From positions 1,382,898 to 1,446,897 of the forward strand of contig PDUO01000002.1 of assembly GCA_003008705.1 (NCBI GenBank): DNA of 64,000 nt. Reading direction: 5' to 3'. The DNA comes from Pezicula radicicola. Its lineage: Eukaryota > Ascomycota > Leotiomycetes > Helotiales > Dermateaceae. Numbering within the stretch: position 1 is the stretch's first letter; every line of letters begins with the position of its first letter. The position numbers and the translations under genes are program-made. The notes below the pieces were generated by a model. The model made no database searches, had not been told where the DNA came from, and saw nothing but the letters and a program-made list of their open reading frames with translations. Shown here one piece after another: positions 11,098-24,051 of this stretch.

Positions 11098-14000
11098 GGA
11101 CTTTGGAGGAGCTCTGAATTGAACTTGAGAATTTTTACTATTAAACAGCAACTGTTGATAGTCATTTTTGACCCGTCTCATTTCTTTCTTGATTGTTGTG
11201 TTTTCCCTTCCCCACTAGCGTATCTTGTTGATATCACGGTGAGGTGAATGAAGGTGGCCTCGCTACTCAGGTAAACAAGAACTATTGTTGTTAGCTAAAT
11301 TCAAAGTCCAACAACAAAACTCCCAAAAGATCTCCAAAGAGAAATTGTAAAAATAGAGCTAGCACGATTACTCTTACAGTTCGGCAGTTGTCGATTTTGT
11401 CGTTTCTGCCTACTCTGTACTGCCATACCACACACAGTCACTTGAGCAGAAGTAGCTCATCCAAACACTATCTATACTCTCTCTGTAATATATGATCGAT
11501 ACTGCAGAACTTCATGTCTTCTGGCTATCTTGCTATTATGCACTCTTCCCTGAAAAAGAAGCGAACTACTTCGAAGTTTAACATATACCCTCTAGTGCTT
11601 TATCTGTTCTCTGTTTTTAAAGGCCAGTACCATAAGCTAGCCTAGTTTAGCACTGGGAAAATATACAAGGCAACAAAAATAGTGAATTACATTCGCTCTG
11701 CACCTCGCTTATTCAAATCTCAACTCCCTTCTTAACCACCCTCCAAAAAAAAACTCCACCAAAAACTCCACCAAATGACCCCCCAAAATAGCAAAACTCT
11801 AACAAACTGGAATTAAAGCCAGCTACTAAATAAACCAGACGAAGCGAGTTTTTCTTTTTGAATGCCGAATTATTGCATGCCAACGAGCACACGACATCTC
11901 CGAAGGGGATTAATGCAATGCGTCTTATTATGCTTAGGAAGGCAGCTCGGTGGTTCTGTACAAGTTAGCTATTCTTAGTTAGTGGAAGTTGGGTAGATAC
12001 TGGAGTTTGTGTTATTGTGCCTCTACCTTCCACCCTCCTAGGGCATCCTTCTTCCTCAACTCTAATCCCATCCTCGAAGCGGGAGATAATCAATCCCTTG
12101 AACCCTCCTTCTGTCCCATTATCACATAATATCTGACCGTGAACAGAAGACAAGTATAGATAGTTTTAATTTTCCACATACTTAATCCGCTCGGAGCTGT
12201 CTTGTTACTTGAACATTTTCTTCAAGTCTTTACTCTTCCATTCTTTTATGTCTTATTATTACCGAGTTTGCCACAAAATCCGGCGTTAGGAGTTAACCCT
12301 TAAGCGAGGTATTTCAGGGGCAATACGGAAGTACTTGCGGGCATCTCTTCACATATTCTGATCGGAAAAGCATACAATGCTATGCAATAGTTGTCACAGA
12401 AAATGAGGCTCCAAGCTCGTCGTGCTGACTAAGCTTCCTGTATATATATATGCTGCTCGTTTTAGACTTCTAGAGCTTCTTCTGCTTCTTCTAAATAGAC
12501 AACGTTTCCGAACTACTTGCTGCCAAGTTCCTGTCCGCGACCATAGTCTATAGTGAAATTATAACAATGCTAATCTTGAGGAAGAGAAGAATTGCCATTC
12601 GAAAGTTTTACCTTTATCTGAGCTACCCAAGGCACCTTTTGCACTATTAGTCGCTATTACCATCTCTCTACCTCCAATATCAATCCATCAACTCAACTTC
12701 CTTACCAATAGTTAATCTTACATGTATCCAGCAAACTATAGCCGATATAAGCAACAAATAGCCCACCTTCAATAGACCACATCACTAGAGTTGTAAGTCA
12801 ACACACGAATCTCGAAACTTAACTCAATTCTAGACTTTAGGGGCTTATCACCTGTTAAGCTTTTCTAATATCAGATATACAGCACCACCAATAGACACGC
12901 TGCGACAAACCTGCCTCAGACAGTTATTGCCTTAGTTAGGCTATGTGATCATTGGACTGTGCTGATGTGCTTATGAATCGCTTAATGCATGAACAGACAA
13001 AGTAACTTATTTGAAGTAACACAACTGTAGGGTAATACCTGATTTAAAGTAACTCACTTGATTTGAGCAACCGGGTTAATTTGATTAGACTTGTTTTTGG
13101 GTAGCTCACTTGAGTGATTTACGTAGGTAGCTCAGACAATCCATGGTTCGGCAAGCGGTTCTGGTGAATAGTTAATGAAATTAAGCGCTTCGTGAACCCA
13201 TCGGCACAGGATATACCCTAAGATCACGCCCGTCATTTCAGTCTTCAAGCGGAAAGCGTCCATAAAAACGGTACCTCTCATTGTACTATTCCAGCTTCAC
13301 CTTGGAATCACAAGCAAAGTAGAGTATTTTTATGAACTTGATTTTGTACTACCAAAGCTGACTGGTTTGATCGACTCGGAATTAAATATTTGTACAAGCA
13401 ACATCTCTCTGCCCCCCCACGAGAGCACACATCCCCAGAAGCAGGATCACCGCCCTCAAGTCACTCGCTCCACACATAAGCCGTTGGCGACCAACCTATA
13501 TGCAAGTCGAAGTCGACCTGTCCCACCCCAAACTCCATCGCCCGTCGATCTCAAAATTACAACACCAAGCCAGCCAGGCATTCAGGAAAGATGCAAAGAA
13601 AATCATGCCAAATCCGCAGGTCATTCGTCCCTATGCAGAAGAATCATGCCATCGGAAAAAAAAAAAAGCAAACGTAGAACGCAACGCAAATATTCTGGGA
13701 TTGAAACCTTCAAAAGCCAGCGAGAGCTCGCTCGTAGGCCAGAATGTGCGGCGAACAAAAAGAAACGAAGAAAATTATTGACACAGCGCTTTTAGTCATT
13801 TGGACCTTTCCCGACCAATGCCGACGTGTAGGCCCAATCCCGCGAGCCCCAAAGGAAATATTGCAAGGACATAAAAGCAACCCGTCTTCCCGCGCACCAG
13901 CAACCCAAGTATGCGCAAAAAAACACTGATGACAAAGAAATCTGGTGACGGAATGTAGTCTATCGGTCGATGTGTGGTATCATGGTGAGAAAAACAGAGG

Positions 14001-14112
14001 GAACTTTTATGATGACACGTTAGAAGAGTCCCGCCGCATATGCAACATTAATCCCGCCGGTCTATGCACAGAGATTTTGATGCTCCTAAAATCACTTTTG
14101 TGTACGTCGTGC
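11098..14112. other. Gene-poor intergenic stretch
   Basis: No supported gene. Open frames at 13367-13795 and nearby are low-complexity and lack a credible start or domain. The sequence is AT-rich with many stops in all frames, contains one copy of the 18-bp-period repeat (about 13000-13130), and the last few hundred bases should be the eIF4G 3' UTR. Confidence 0.5.
13000..13130 (-). repeat. Degenerate 18-bp-period repeat, copy A
   Basis: Read on the minus strand it contains units such as TTGCTCAAATCAAGTGAG followed by TTACTTTAAATCAGG, matching the consensus TTACTCAAATCAAGTGAG seen in the other copies. Units are degenerate and spacing drifts by one or two bases. Confidence 0.6.
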
Positions 14113-17100
14113 TCACGATTCGCTCTCCTTTTCGGCCTTGCTAGAAGCTGGAGTAGCCTTGACTAGGACAGGAGATGTGTTCGTTGAGGGAGGAGAAGCT
14201 GGTGTCTCTGGCTCATTGGATAGACCAGCAAGAAGACTATTGCAATGTTAGTAATTGGGTACTAGAAAATGAGATACTCTGGTTACGTACCTGAATGCAT
14301 TCGTGGAGGTAGCTGATTCCTTCTCCTTTTGTTGAGGAGGTGTGCCAGTTCTCGATGATGCTCCTGAATCTTCACCACCACGGCTCAATGCGCCACCTGG
14401 GCCACCCATCTTGCGACCGCTGTTGCTGCGAGACGAGAACATTGAAGTAGGGCCGAACGACATATTGGTACTTGCTTGTCGGTTCGCACCGCCCTTGTTG
14501 GTAAGACGACGAAGATCATCCATCCCAACAGTGTTTTTCTGGTAATCAGGAGGTGGTTGGTTCCCATAGCTGTTCGAGAAGTTTCGTGAATCACCACGAC
14601 CCATCTGCATGCGTCCACCACCACCGCCGCCACCACCACGGGGACCACCGCGAGCGTTACTCTCGGCGGCTTTTTGTGCAGCAGCTGCTTCAGCCTGTGA
14701 CGAGTTAGTAAAAAATCTTGTTGATAGGAAAATGCTGGGCACGTACCTCAGCTCTAATCTCTTCGAGTGTCTTGGGGCCCTTATTGGCATCCTTCGACTG
14801 CCAACGCTTCTTTCGTAAATCGACTACGTCCATTAACATGAACTTCAGACGACTTGGCAATTCTGGTGTATCAATCATCGTCTGGATACGACCAAAGTAC
14901 ACATCCATCATAGGCTTGCCCTTCTCAGTACTGTCAAGATTGCCACCGATAGTTCTGAGAAGCTTTGTCAAAGATTCGATTTCAGCCTCATCGGGGATAC
15001 CCGTGTAGTCCACAAGCTTCTTGACACACTCGTGCATAATACGCTCCGTGAGCATGCTAAGCTTGTAAAGTTCACCAATGAACTGGACAAGACCAAGACC
15101 GCGTCTCTTGGCAGCTTCCGCAATGTAGTACTCATCTGAGAGCATTGCTGCTTCCTCAGTCTTCTCCTCACCACGCTCACCCTCGGGCTTCTCGCCAAGG
15201 TCCATCTTCCAGCCACGCTCGAACTCTTCTTGACAACGGTTCAGGAGGTATTTGCGGAAAAGATTACCTCCAGAGACAATGTTGCCATTCTTGTCGAGAA
15301 TGCTCTCATCCTTGATATCTGGGCTCATAGTCTCCAACATACGCTTACAGAACTTAGCATACATAGAAGCCCAGTGAGCTTCGTCAGTTGCCTTCTCAAA
15401 GGTGAGTTGAATGACTTGTCTGAGTGTACGGCCGTCAGCTTCGTCCTTGGACTGCGCCGCGATTGCAAGAATCTGATCCGCGATCTTGTCGAATTTCTCA
15501 GGTGTCATCTTGTTCAAAGCAGCCTTCACCTTTCTTTGAACCATCTCTGGCTCCATGTGACCGGTGGCACCAGGAGCAGGGCCAGCTGCACCAGTAGCTG
15601 ATTGACTGGCACCAATGCTGCGAGGCTTCCATCCACCAGCAGTAACCTGAATAGGCTTGAGCTCCATACCAGCGGTGAGAGGCATGTTCTTCGAAGCTTG
15701 AGCCTCTTGCTTCGCATTTCCTTGATAGCCTTCACGCTTGCTGCCACGTGTAGTACGGTTGCTTTGTTGACGAGGTGAATGTGGCATGCTGTTCATGGTT
15801 GAGCTCGAGGGAGTGCGGGTCATTGAGTTACCACCTGGGAATGCACCACCTGGGCGGTTGAAGGATGCCATAGGGTTGATTGCCGGTCGTGGCATAGAAC
15901 CGCTGGCCATTGCAAATCGTTCTGCTGAGGTTGTTCCTGGTGGGAGAGTCTTGCCACCTGTGACAGAAGCACCGAATGAGCCCATAGCAAAAGCGCCAGG
16001 AGCATTGTTTCTGTTTGAACCTTGTCTGGGTCCCATACCGCCCGGTGTTCTAGTTGAGCCTGAACGTGCTGATCCAGTGTCACCGTCGCCGATGAGTGCC
16101 TTGATCTGGGATTCGAATTCCATAGAGGGCTTCTCCACAAATACCTTTTGGAACTGAAGTAAGAACTCTTTGTCGTACTTGAAGCTTTTGCCCTTAGCTG
16201 CAACAGCGGAATTAAGGGCAGGATTAGGCGAGCTGATATTTGGAGGATAGAGTGATGAGTTAAGGACGGTCAAGAAGCGAGAAGACTTGAGAGATTGGAG
16301 TGCAGCACTTGGTTGAGGGGCCTCAATGGGCTTGGTATTCAAAGGTGCAAGATTGAGAGCGGCAGGCTTTCCACGTTTCTCTGACGCGCTGATCTTTGGA
16401 GGAGGTCCCATAGAGTCATCAGAAGCTGGAGTTGACGCTCCACTGTCTGTGTTGAGGGTCATGCTAGACAGCTTGGAGGCGAGAGTGCTTGGCGTAGTGG
16501 GAGCAACCTTCTCGTCATCCTTCTTCGCTTCTGGCTTATCACCACCGGCAGCCTTTGCCTCTGCTTCAGCACGCTTTCGTTCCTTCTCATCTTCGATTCG
16601 CTCCATTTCACGTTCGGCCTCACGGAGCTTGCGGTCATTCTCCGCAGCTTCCAGCTTTCTCTTCTCTGCATTTTCCTTTTCGGCGATCTCCTTCTCAGCC
16701 GCGCGTTTAGCAAGAAGTTCAGCAACCCTCTTCTCTTCAGCTGCTTCAGCTTCCTCCATCTCCCTAATCTGACGCTCCATATCTTCTTCTTCTTCAGCTT
16801 TGGCCTTCGCCTCAGCGGCCTTCTTGTCAGCTTCGGCCTGGGCTTTCGCTTCTTCAGCAGCCTTCGCCTCTGCCTTGGCCTTTTCTTCCTCTGCCTCCTT
16901 GGCCTTTGCTTCCTCTGCCTTAGCCTCTTCCTCCTTCGCTTTGGACTCGGCTGCTTTGTCGGCCTCAGCTGCCTTCTTTACTTTCTCGACCATCTCCAAT
17001 CTGATCTCCTCCTTACTCTTACCGCCAGCAGCTGGACTGTCAGTACGACTGTTCAGGGGTGTGGGTGCTTTGGGAGGTGGTGTGGGAGTGGATGCAATGA

Positions 17101-19117
17101 CCGGTGGCGTTCTTGCTTGGGAACGGGGAGCAGGAGAAGCCGGCGCCTTGATGGCATCCATGTCCAGGGTCTCACCATCTGGTCTTTTGATTTGGATTGC
17201 AGCACTTTTGCGAGTAGTTCTTGTGAAGGTAGGAGATGGGGCCGCTGGAGTAAGCTTCTGCTGCGGTGTGTGACTGGTGACTACAGAAGGTGTCATAGAA
17301 GGAGTTTGTGGGTGGCCCATGCTTGAGTTAGGTCGGTGTTCAGACATCTGAGATGAGTTCCGCGACATTGGTTGTGCTCCAGACGGTGCGTATTGTCCTG
17401 GAATATAAGCCGGTTGCTGATATGGGGGTTGAGGCGATGAAGGTTGCATGCTAGGTTGCATGTACTGCATGTTGGGATACATGTAATGATTGGGCATGGG
17501 CATTCCTCGTGGGTCAAATTGTTGGTAACCTTGGTAGCCCTGATTCTTCTGTGTTAGAAACTGTTCAAAATTACCGCTCTCAGGCGAAAGATCAATCTTA
17601 GCAAACGGAGGTGGACGTAAAGGGATATTAGGGATTGGGGGGAAAGGGGGCAAGTCAGCTTGGTCGCAAGACGGGCGACGTTCAAAACGCTGAGGTGGCA
17701 TTGCATCTCCGCGGTTCTGAGGGAACTGCATGAAATGGTCAGGCCTCAAGCGCTCCGAATGCGCCGAACTGTCTCTTGTACTTTGACCATCATAGGGGCG
17801 ACCTTCATATGCTCGCTCGAACGGCGGTGGCATATTACTGGTGTAGGTATGACCATAGAGCTCTCTTGAGCGCTCGCCGTGTGATCTCTGTTGGTCTGAG
17901 AACTGCTCATTCCTACCCTGCCATTGCTGTTTCTTCTTCTTGCCCTTATTTTTGGATTGACTGTACTGAAAGGATTTCTGAGAATGGGGATTAGTTACTT
18001 GTTGCTGCGGTTGTGCGTAGAAGCCACCATACGGCTGCTGGTGCATTGGCATGGCTGCGGGCATGTTCGGCGTTCCTGGCTGAGATATTTGCCCTGGCAT
18101 CGCTGGTGGGAGTCGGGGGCTGCTTGTAGCTTGGTGTGGTGAGTTAGGGTATTGTTGTCTTGGCTGGAAGTTGGGTGCCATGCCACCACGTCCTGTGTTG
18201 GGAGCACCTCTGTATTGTGGGCCTCCAGCAGGTGGGTAGCCTCCCATTTGCTGCCCTTGGTTGTATTGATTATTCTGGAACCCGCCACGCCCTCGACCAC
18301 CTTGAAATCCACCACGTCCTTGACCAGGGCCTTGGTTGCTGATATCACTCTGGGTGGATTGTGCGGATTCTCGTCTGAGATGTCCGGCTTGCTGATTGCC
18401 TGCTGCAACTGGGGCTACAGGTGTGGATGCTTGCCGCATGTGACGCTGTAAAACACAAGATTAGCAAATCTGCAGCGCGAGGTGAGGACTGCAGTTAAAA
18501 CTTACATCGCCATCGCCACCGAGGCTTCCAAAGGTTGGAGGAACACCGTTACCTTGTGCTGTGAGAGTCGCAGGAGGTCGGCCTCCGCTCGCAGATGGTT
18601 GAGGGATGGGAGAAGGCGACTGTGCAGGTGAAGTCACTCTTGGGTTACTGGGGATAGAAATCGGAGCAGATGTTGTCGACTGTGCGACTTGAGGTGTGCT
18701 ATGTGAAGCAGCTGGAGAATCTGCGAAGCCAAATTGAATCTTTGACCCTCCGACTGGGCCTCCATTGGAAACATAACCTGCTGGCCCATTTGCGCTTATC
18801 GTCACCGAGCTCTTCCGGCTATGATCTGAACCATTTGTTGCAGCGCTGCTGTGGGCAACAGCAGGTGCAGAAACTGCCGGTACAGCAGGTGGAATAGGTC
18901 CCTTGCCATTTACAGGCGTGGTAGAAGACGGTTTTCCATTAGACTGTACCGGCGCAGCAGCTCCGACTGCCACGGCGGGAGATGGAGTCGAGGAGCCCGT
19001 CGCGATCGATGGCGACGAGACTGCCTTCTTCGCGGTGGAGGCGTAAGAGACCGACTGGGTTGCGCTGGTGGAGTTGGAAGCCTGGCTGGGAATTGATTGT
19101 TGAGAGACAGAAGTCAT
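14113..19117 (-). CDS. Translation initiation factor eIF4G
   Basis: Four exons on the minus strand (19117-18506, 18445-14747, 14694-14291, 14236-14113) encode about 1612 residues. The N-terminal 650 residues are low-complexity, rich in Ser, Pro, Gln and RGG-like tracts, as expected for RNA-binding ends of fungal eIF4G. Residues about 683-837 are an almost uninterrupted Glu/Ala/Lys/Arg helix. KYDKEFLLQF, with its tyrosine at about residue 961, fits the YxxxxLphi eIF4E-binding motif. The MIF4G domain that docks eIF4A starts at about residue 1168 (EPEMVQRKVKAALNKMTPEK) and runs to about 1400. The C-terminus is Gly/Arg/Ser-rich with no MA3 domain, as in other fungal eIF4Gs. The protein bridges the cap-binding eIF4E, eIF4A and poly(A)-binding protein in the cytoplasm. 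Intron boundaries are all GT-AG and restore phase. Confidence 0.92.
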
Positions 19118-22100
19118 AGGGTTAACTTTTTCGAAGATGACCTCGTGAGAAAGTTTGCTGAGTTGGTTTGTATGACGTATCGAGAGGCAATGACGGTGAA
19201 GGACCCTTTGCAGAAAGGCGATCTGATATCAAATCCGAACGCAATGCAGAGGAGGATGATAGAGACCGTAGGGTGGGAGTGGAGTGGTTGAGTTCGTCTT
19301 AATGAAAAGCTTCCCTCAGTCCAAAAGAGATTGCCGTGAGGCGACCCTGGTATGAAGGAAAGTCTTCGCAGTTGAACTCGAGACGGTCGCAGCAAAGATG
19401 CGCGATATGGTCGGAGAGAGGTGTATCTAGGAACCGTTCCGCCGCGATCTGACTTCTACAGAATAGAAGAGTCGCCGGAAATGTGTGGTTTTGATGTTTT
19501 GACGTTGGTGTCAAGTTGTTTGGGATGAAGGGAAGGAAATAATTCTCACCAATATTTGCCCGGGCGAGCAGTGCACCAGTGGGCACGCTAGGTCGGGTTG
19601 GGTATAGCGGCAAGGCAAAAGATCCCAAGGCTAATAGCAACGAACGAACGAGGGTGAATTATGATTATTGATAGAACGGCATGTCAATATTATGGGCTGG
19701 GTATTAATTTGATCGACTACCGTCCAGACTTGTATTGTTTCTGTATCTTCTTCGTCGTTATCGTTATCGATTTTTTTCTTCTTTTTTTTTTTAACTTCAC
19801 CACAACACCATTCATTATTGCCTACTCCTCCTCTTGACATGGACAAAATGTTTAGTTCTACTCTTGGTGCGCGATGTGTCCTTCCCTTCGCCCTGTTCTC
19901 ACCGGCGCAAGACTACTACTTCTCAAAAAGTAAAAAAGAACCTCCTTCAAACACGGGCGCAAGGGCCCCCTGCAATGCTGGTAATTCTGCCCATCTTCAT
20001 CCGATACAACGATCTTGATCGTACAAACCGAATATATCATTCCTCTCCTTCTAATGAAAATGAACAATGAGCCTTTCGAACAAAGGTTCGCCTCAGCAGT
20101 CAGTCCTGTTTCTAGATGCCCGACGGTATGCGCTGTTTGCGAAGTAGTGGTGACGACGCCAGTAGTCCAGCACTTAATTATTACGCTTGAGAACCTTCTT
20201 GTGTCACTGCGAATCCGTACTCAGGAATTTTCCTTCCCCCCTGGTGGCTTTGATCTTTTCACGGTCTGTGGAACAAGATAGCTTGCCCCTCTGATTCACC
20301 TTAACAGGAATTACAGGGCATCACCTCGAGCGCAAAGAAAGCCCTAGGTGCAGGCTTCTCGCTCGGGTTGGGTCCCGCGAGGGCATGTTTTAGGCTCTTG
20401 TGCAAAAAGTTCAAACACTCAGAACAAATCCACGAGTCACAACGGCTTTGCGACGGGACACTAAAACAAAAGAGTCTAGTGAGGGCCCCCTTAGTACGTA
20501 TCTACGCATCTATCCGCTGGGCAGCCCACAGCCTCTTGCTAGGCTGCCTCAAGGGCGACCATGCCTCATTCTCATCAAACATCGGCAGGCAGCACTCGAG
20601 CAATCGACCAATGCAGCGGTACTAAATCTAGTACATCCAAGTCTCGTCTCAGCTCCAACAAGTTCGGAGATATTGTTTCTACGTCAGAGTTTACCAGTCA
20701 TGTCTCGAGCACTGCGCATTACAATGCAACAACCAAAAAAAAGAAGACTAGGTGCTCTGAGTCACCAGTCATTCTAAAGTGCTTGCATTCCTCCGCAGCT
20801 GCAGTGCAGGTAACTGCAAGTCGCTGCAAGTAGGTAGGTGTAGGTAGACTTCTCCGCCCTCTTTGCTGCATTAAGCAATTACCAGTACCTACGTATAGTA
20901 CGGTATGAGCCACGGAAATACGGTAATAATTAATGTTCAGTCACCAATGCGGCGCACACCCGCCCGCTGGTCGGTTCCGGTACTGGTAGGGTATGATGTA
21001 TCTCACCAACGACCAGATGGATGATGCTCATGCGGCCTGACGCGCGATTCTGCAAGCCCCAAACCTCGAACGAAAAGCCGGAGGAATGCTGCACTCACCC
21101 ATCAAATACGAACAGAACCAACAGAATGTGAGAATCAACAGACGCGCCTCAGCTGCGGAGATTCCAGAGTAATAATATAATATTATATAGTCTTCTTATC
21201 AACCACTGAGAATATCGTTTCCATCTCTGTGGCCAACGTGGCTGTTGTGCGCCAAAATGATAATCATCAATGTGAAAGGGGGTGGGTGAGATTGGCAATT
21301 CCTTCGATATTTTGTTCTCGAAGACAAGACTTGGCTCGAGCACGCTCTTCCCTGCGCCCGCACCAAACAAGGCAAAGGGGTACAGTAAGCGAGAACCTGG
21401 AATAGAAGATGACTTGCATGTGACGGGATCGTCAGTGCATCACGAGATTACTTTCGTAGATTCAACATCGGACTTAGCGGCTGTAAGAACCCAAGTCCAC
21501 TTCGGTAAGGTATCTCCATAACCTACCTACGCTACCTATCAAGTACCTTCGGTGAGATATCTATTAGTCATTGTCTACGGAGGTAGAGCTCGGGATATTG
21601 CAGCGCTCACAATGCATGCTGCTGATTCTACATACTCTTCAAACTGAGCTGAGCCAGCACTTTTCAACTATGTTATCCTTAGACAATGGCTTGGTTACTT
21701 GCCAAGGTATGCAAGTCTGATATGGTCTAGCTGCCCTTCAGTTACGCTAACGACGCTGGAGATGGCCTCCAGTTACCCTGTCAGCCGCAAACTTATCGGC
21801 ATGCAGCAACACGAAATACGTTCTACGGGTGTTACGCCGTTTGGGCTGTGATCTTTAATTCCAAGAAACGAAGTTATCGTTTTCGACAAGGCGGGAAGTT
21901 ATTAAACTACTACAATATTCTAGAGCAATGTTCTTCGCGATGAAGACCTTGAGGTCTCAGAGGGAACTAGACTTGTGTTGCAACTACAGAGGACCTTCGA
22001 AACGATCTACACTAGGTCTCGTTATGGCGGTTATCTACTGTGCCCACTTTCTCAGTAGCTTCTGACGTGTACTATGCTGAACTGGCTTATTACACAGTAA

Positions 22101-24051
22101 TCTGGGTTTAGTTTACAGCCTTACTTAAATACAGTGAGACACGAATTATGGTTAAAAGAGTAAGTGTTAGAAATCTAGAATGTAAGCGTCTATCTATCAC
22201 ATGAACATTATGAATCTATGGAATTCAATTGAGTTGAGAAGTCAAGTGACTCACCTAAATCATGTGAATTACTCAAATTCAACGAGATTCCTACATCAAG
22301 TGACTCATTCAAAGCAAGTTAGTTAGTCAAAGGAGATTCCTATATTGAGTCATTGAGAGCAAGGAAGTTACTTAAATCAAGTCAGTTCCCTAAATAAAAT
22401 AATTCTTAATCATATTTGCACATTAAAGATCTAGCGAACTTACATAACCGGCAAAAAATATCGTTTGCAGCACTGTATCTTCCGTAGCGGTACACGAAAA
22501 GCACTAAGCTAAGCGAGGAAGTGAAAGAGGAGTAGGTTAGTTACTCTTGTCAGGTTCCCATTAAACAGGCATTGTAATTACTTTGAAGTACGAACCACGT
22601 TTAAACTCTAAATGCTTATGAAAGCAAAAAAATATTTCCTACTTCAGAAATCTAGCCATATGTAAAATAGCCCTTCAACTCTAGAAAGAATGCAAAGGAG
22701 CAGAATTCAACCCTAAACCGAGTACAGTACAATCTTAACTTGTATATTTTCTTAAAGATGTCTTCTCTTTTACTACTATAGATCTAACAAAGTCCTTCTA
22801 GCCAGCGAATTCAAATGAGGACATAGGTCTAGCTATACATGAATCTAGATATCACTATGTTGACTGTTAGTTACTATACTTTCCAATTACTACCATATTT
22901 GTGGTTTCTGAAGTAGTCAGGTAATGGAGCAGTCCCGTAAGTCCTTTGTAACTAACAACACTCTGGGTTTAGTGAGTAAATATACATTGCTAGTCTTCTA
23001 CTTTACTGCTACCTATATTCCTAAGCATCAAAATTTAATAACCCTTAACAATACAGTACTCAACAGGAAGCTTATGCCCCCTTAATGTATCTTGCATAAA
23101 ACACACGGCATTCGTATAAGTAAATTAAGTAAAAGTCCTTTTAAATAACCTAAAGAGCATAAAAGCATAAAAGAAATGTGTGCTTCAACTTTTACCTCAT
23201 CTATTATCTCCCCTAAAATATTTCAAGATAGGATCCGCTAACAGGATACATGCAACTCCAGTAGTGCTTGTTTTCTCAAGGAATTACCGACGAAGTCTTC
23301 CTTCGTCACTCCTTGCCATTAACTGGCTCCTCGCTCCTCGCTCTGTTTACTCGCCATGCTTTGACCGCGATCAACTTCTATAGCAGAGAAGGCTTTGGCT
23401 GAAGTTTTAGTAGCAGCAGTAGTGTGTGTAGAGAGAAAAAGTCTGTATCTGTTTTCAATAATCGCTATTTAGAAATTCTAAGTATTGTAGTAATTGCTGC
23501 AGCAAAAGGATGAGAAGATATTAGCTTATCTTCTAGATCTATATAGTATATTTTAAAGCAATCGGTCCAAGTAAAAATTTATCTAAATTCTAAGTAAGGT
23601 AAGATTAAACTCTTCATCACAAAGTTTTATCAACTCTCCTTCTAATATAAACCTCAACCTTCTTACTCCTAAGTTTTCTTTTCTCCTAGTTTAAACCTTA
23701 AAGATATATCTACTATTTAAGTGTCCCATTTTCTAGATTTAAACTCTTGTCTCCGGGGATTTTCTCTTTTCCCCATAGCTATATCCACACAGGAAGTAGA
23801 AAGAATAAGAGAAAATCTGTCCAGGATTAAATTCTCCACATACTAAAAAGTCTAATAAACTTTTCTATACCAGTTCTAAAACACCAAGTATAACACACTA
23901 AAAAACAAGAAAACAAAAACACCACCTAATATACCATACTCACCTCCTCCCCTTCCCAATCCAACCCTACCACCCGTCCCCAACCCAACTTCATAACACC
24001 CAATAACGCCCTACCCCCCAACAAACAAATCAAAACCCATACATCTAAAAA
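19118..24051. other. Gene-poor, mostly AT-rich stretch of 4.9 kb
   Basis: The first kilobase holds the eIF4G promoter and leader. The rest shows only short frames without domains, splice context or codon bias. It contains TACCTA/TAGGTA-rich patches (about 20828-20845 and 21518-21545) and an 18-bp-period repeat (22230-22400). 21.9-23.9 kb is strongly AT-rich with stops in every frame. It could be a RIP-mutated transposon relic, but I see no recognisable transposase, terminal repeat or target-site duplication. Confidence 0.5.
22230..22400 (+). repeat. Degenerate 18-bp-period repeat, copy B
   Basis: Consecutive 18-mers can be read, including TCATTCAAAGCAAGTTAG, TTAGTCAAAGGAGATTCC and TTACTTAAATCAAGTCAG. 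They share the TTAxTCAAA-CAAGT core with the arrays at 30.9 and 33.2 kb. Confidence 0.7.

Noticed and set aside
10932..11165. Minus-strand open frame containing HEIRTHDLP
   Set aside because: This is the antisense translation of the tRNA-like gene at 10987-11082, a well-known annotation artefact.
13367..13795. Open frame rich in Lys/Arg/Ser/Thr upstream of the eIF4G 3' end
   Set aside because: Low-complexity, starts without ATG, overlapping frames are equally open, and no family is recognisable.
15786..18151. Long plus-strand frames rich in Ala/Ser inside the eIF4G region
   Set aside because: They are antisense shadows of the repetitive Ala/Glu/Lys and Pro/Gln coding sequence of eIF4G.
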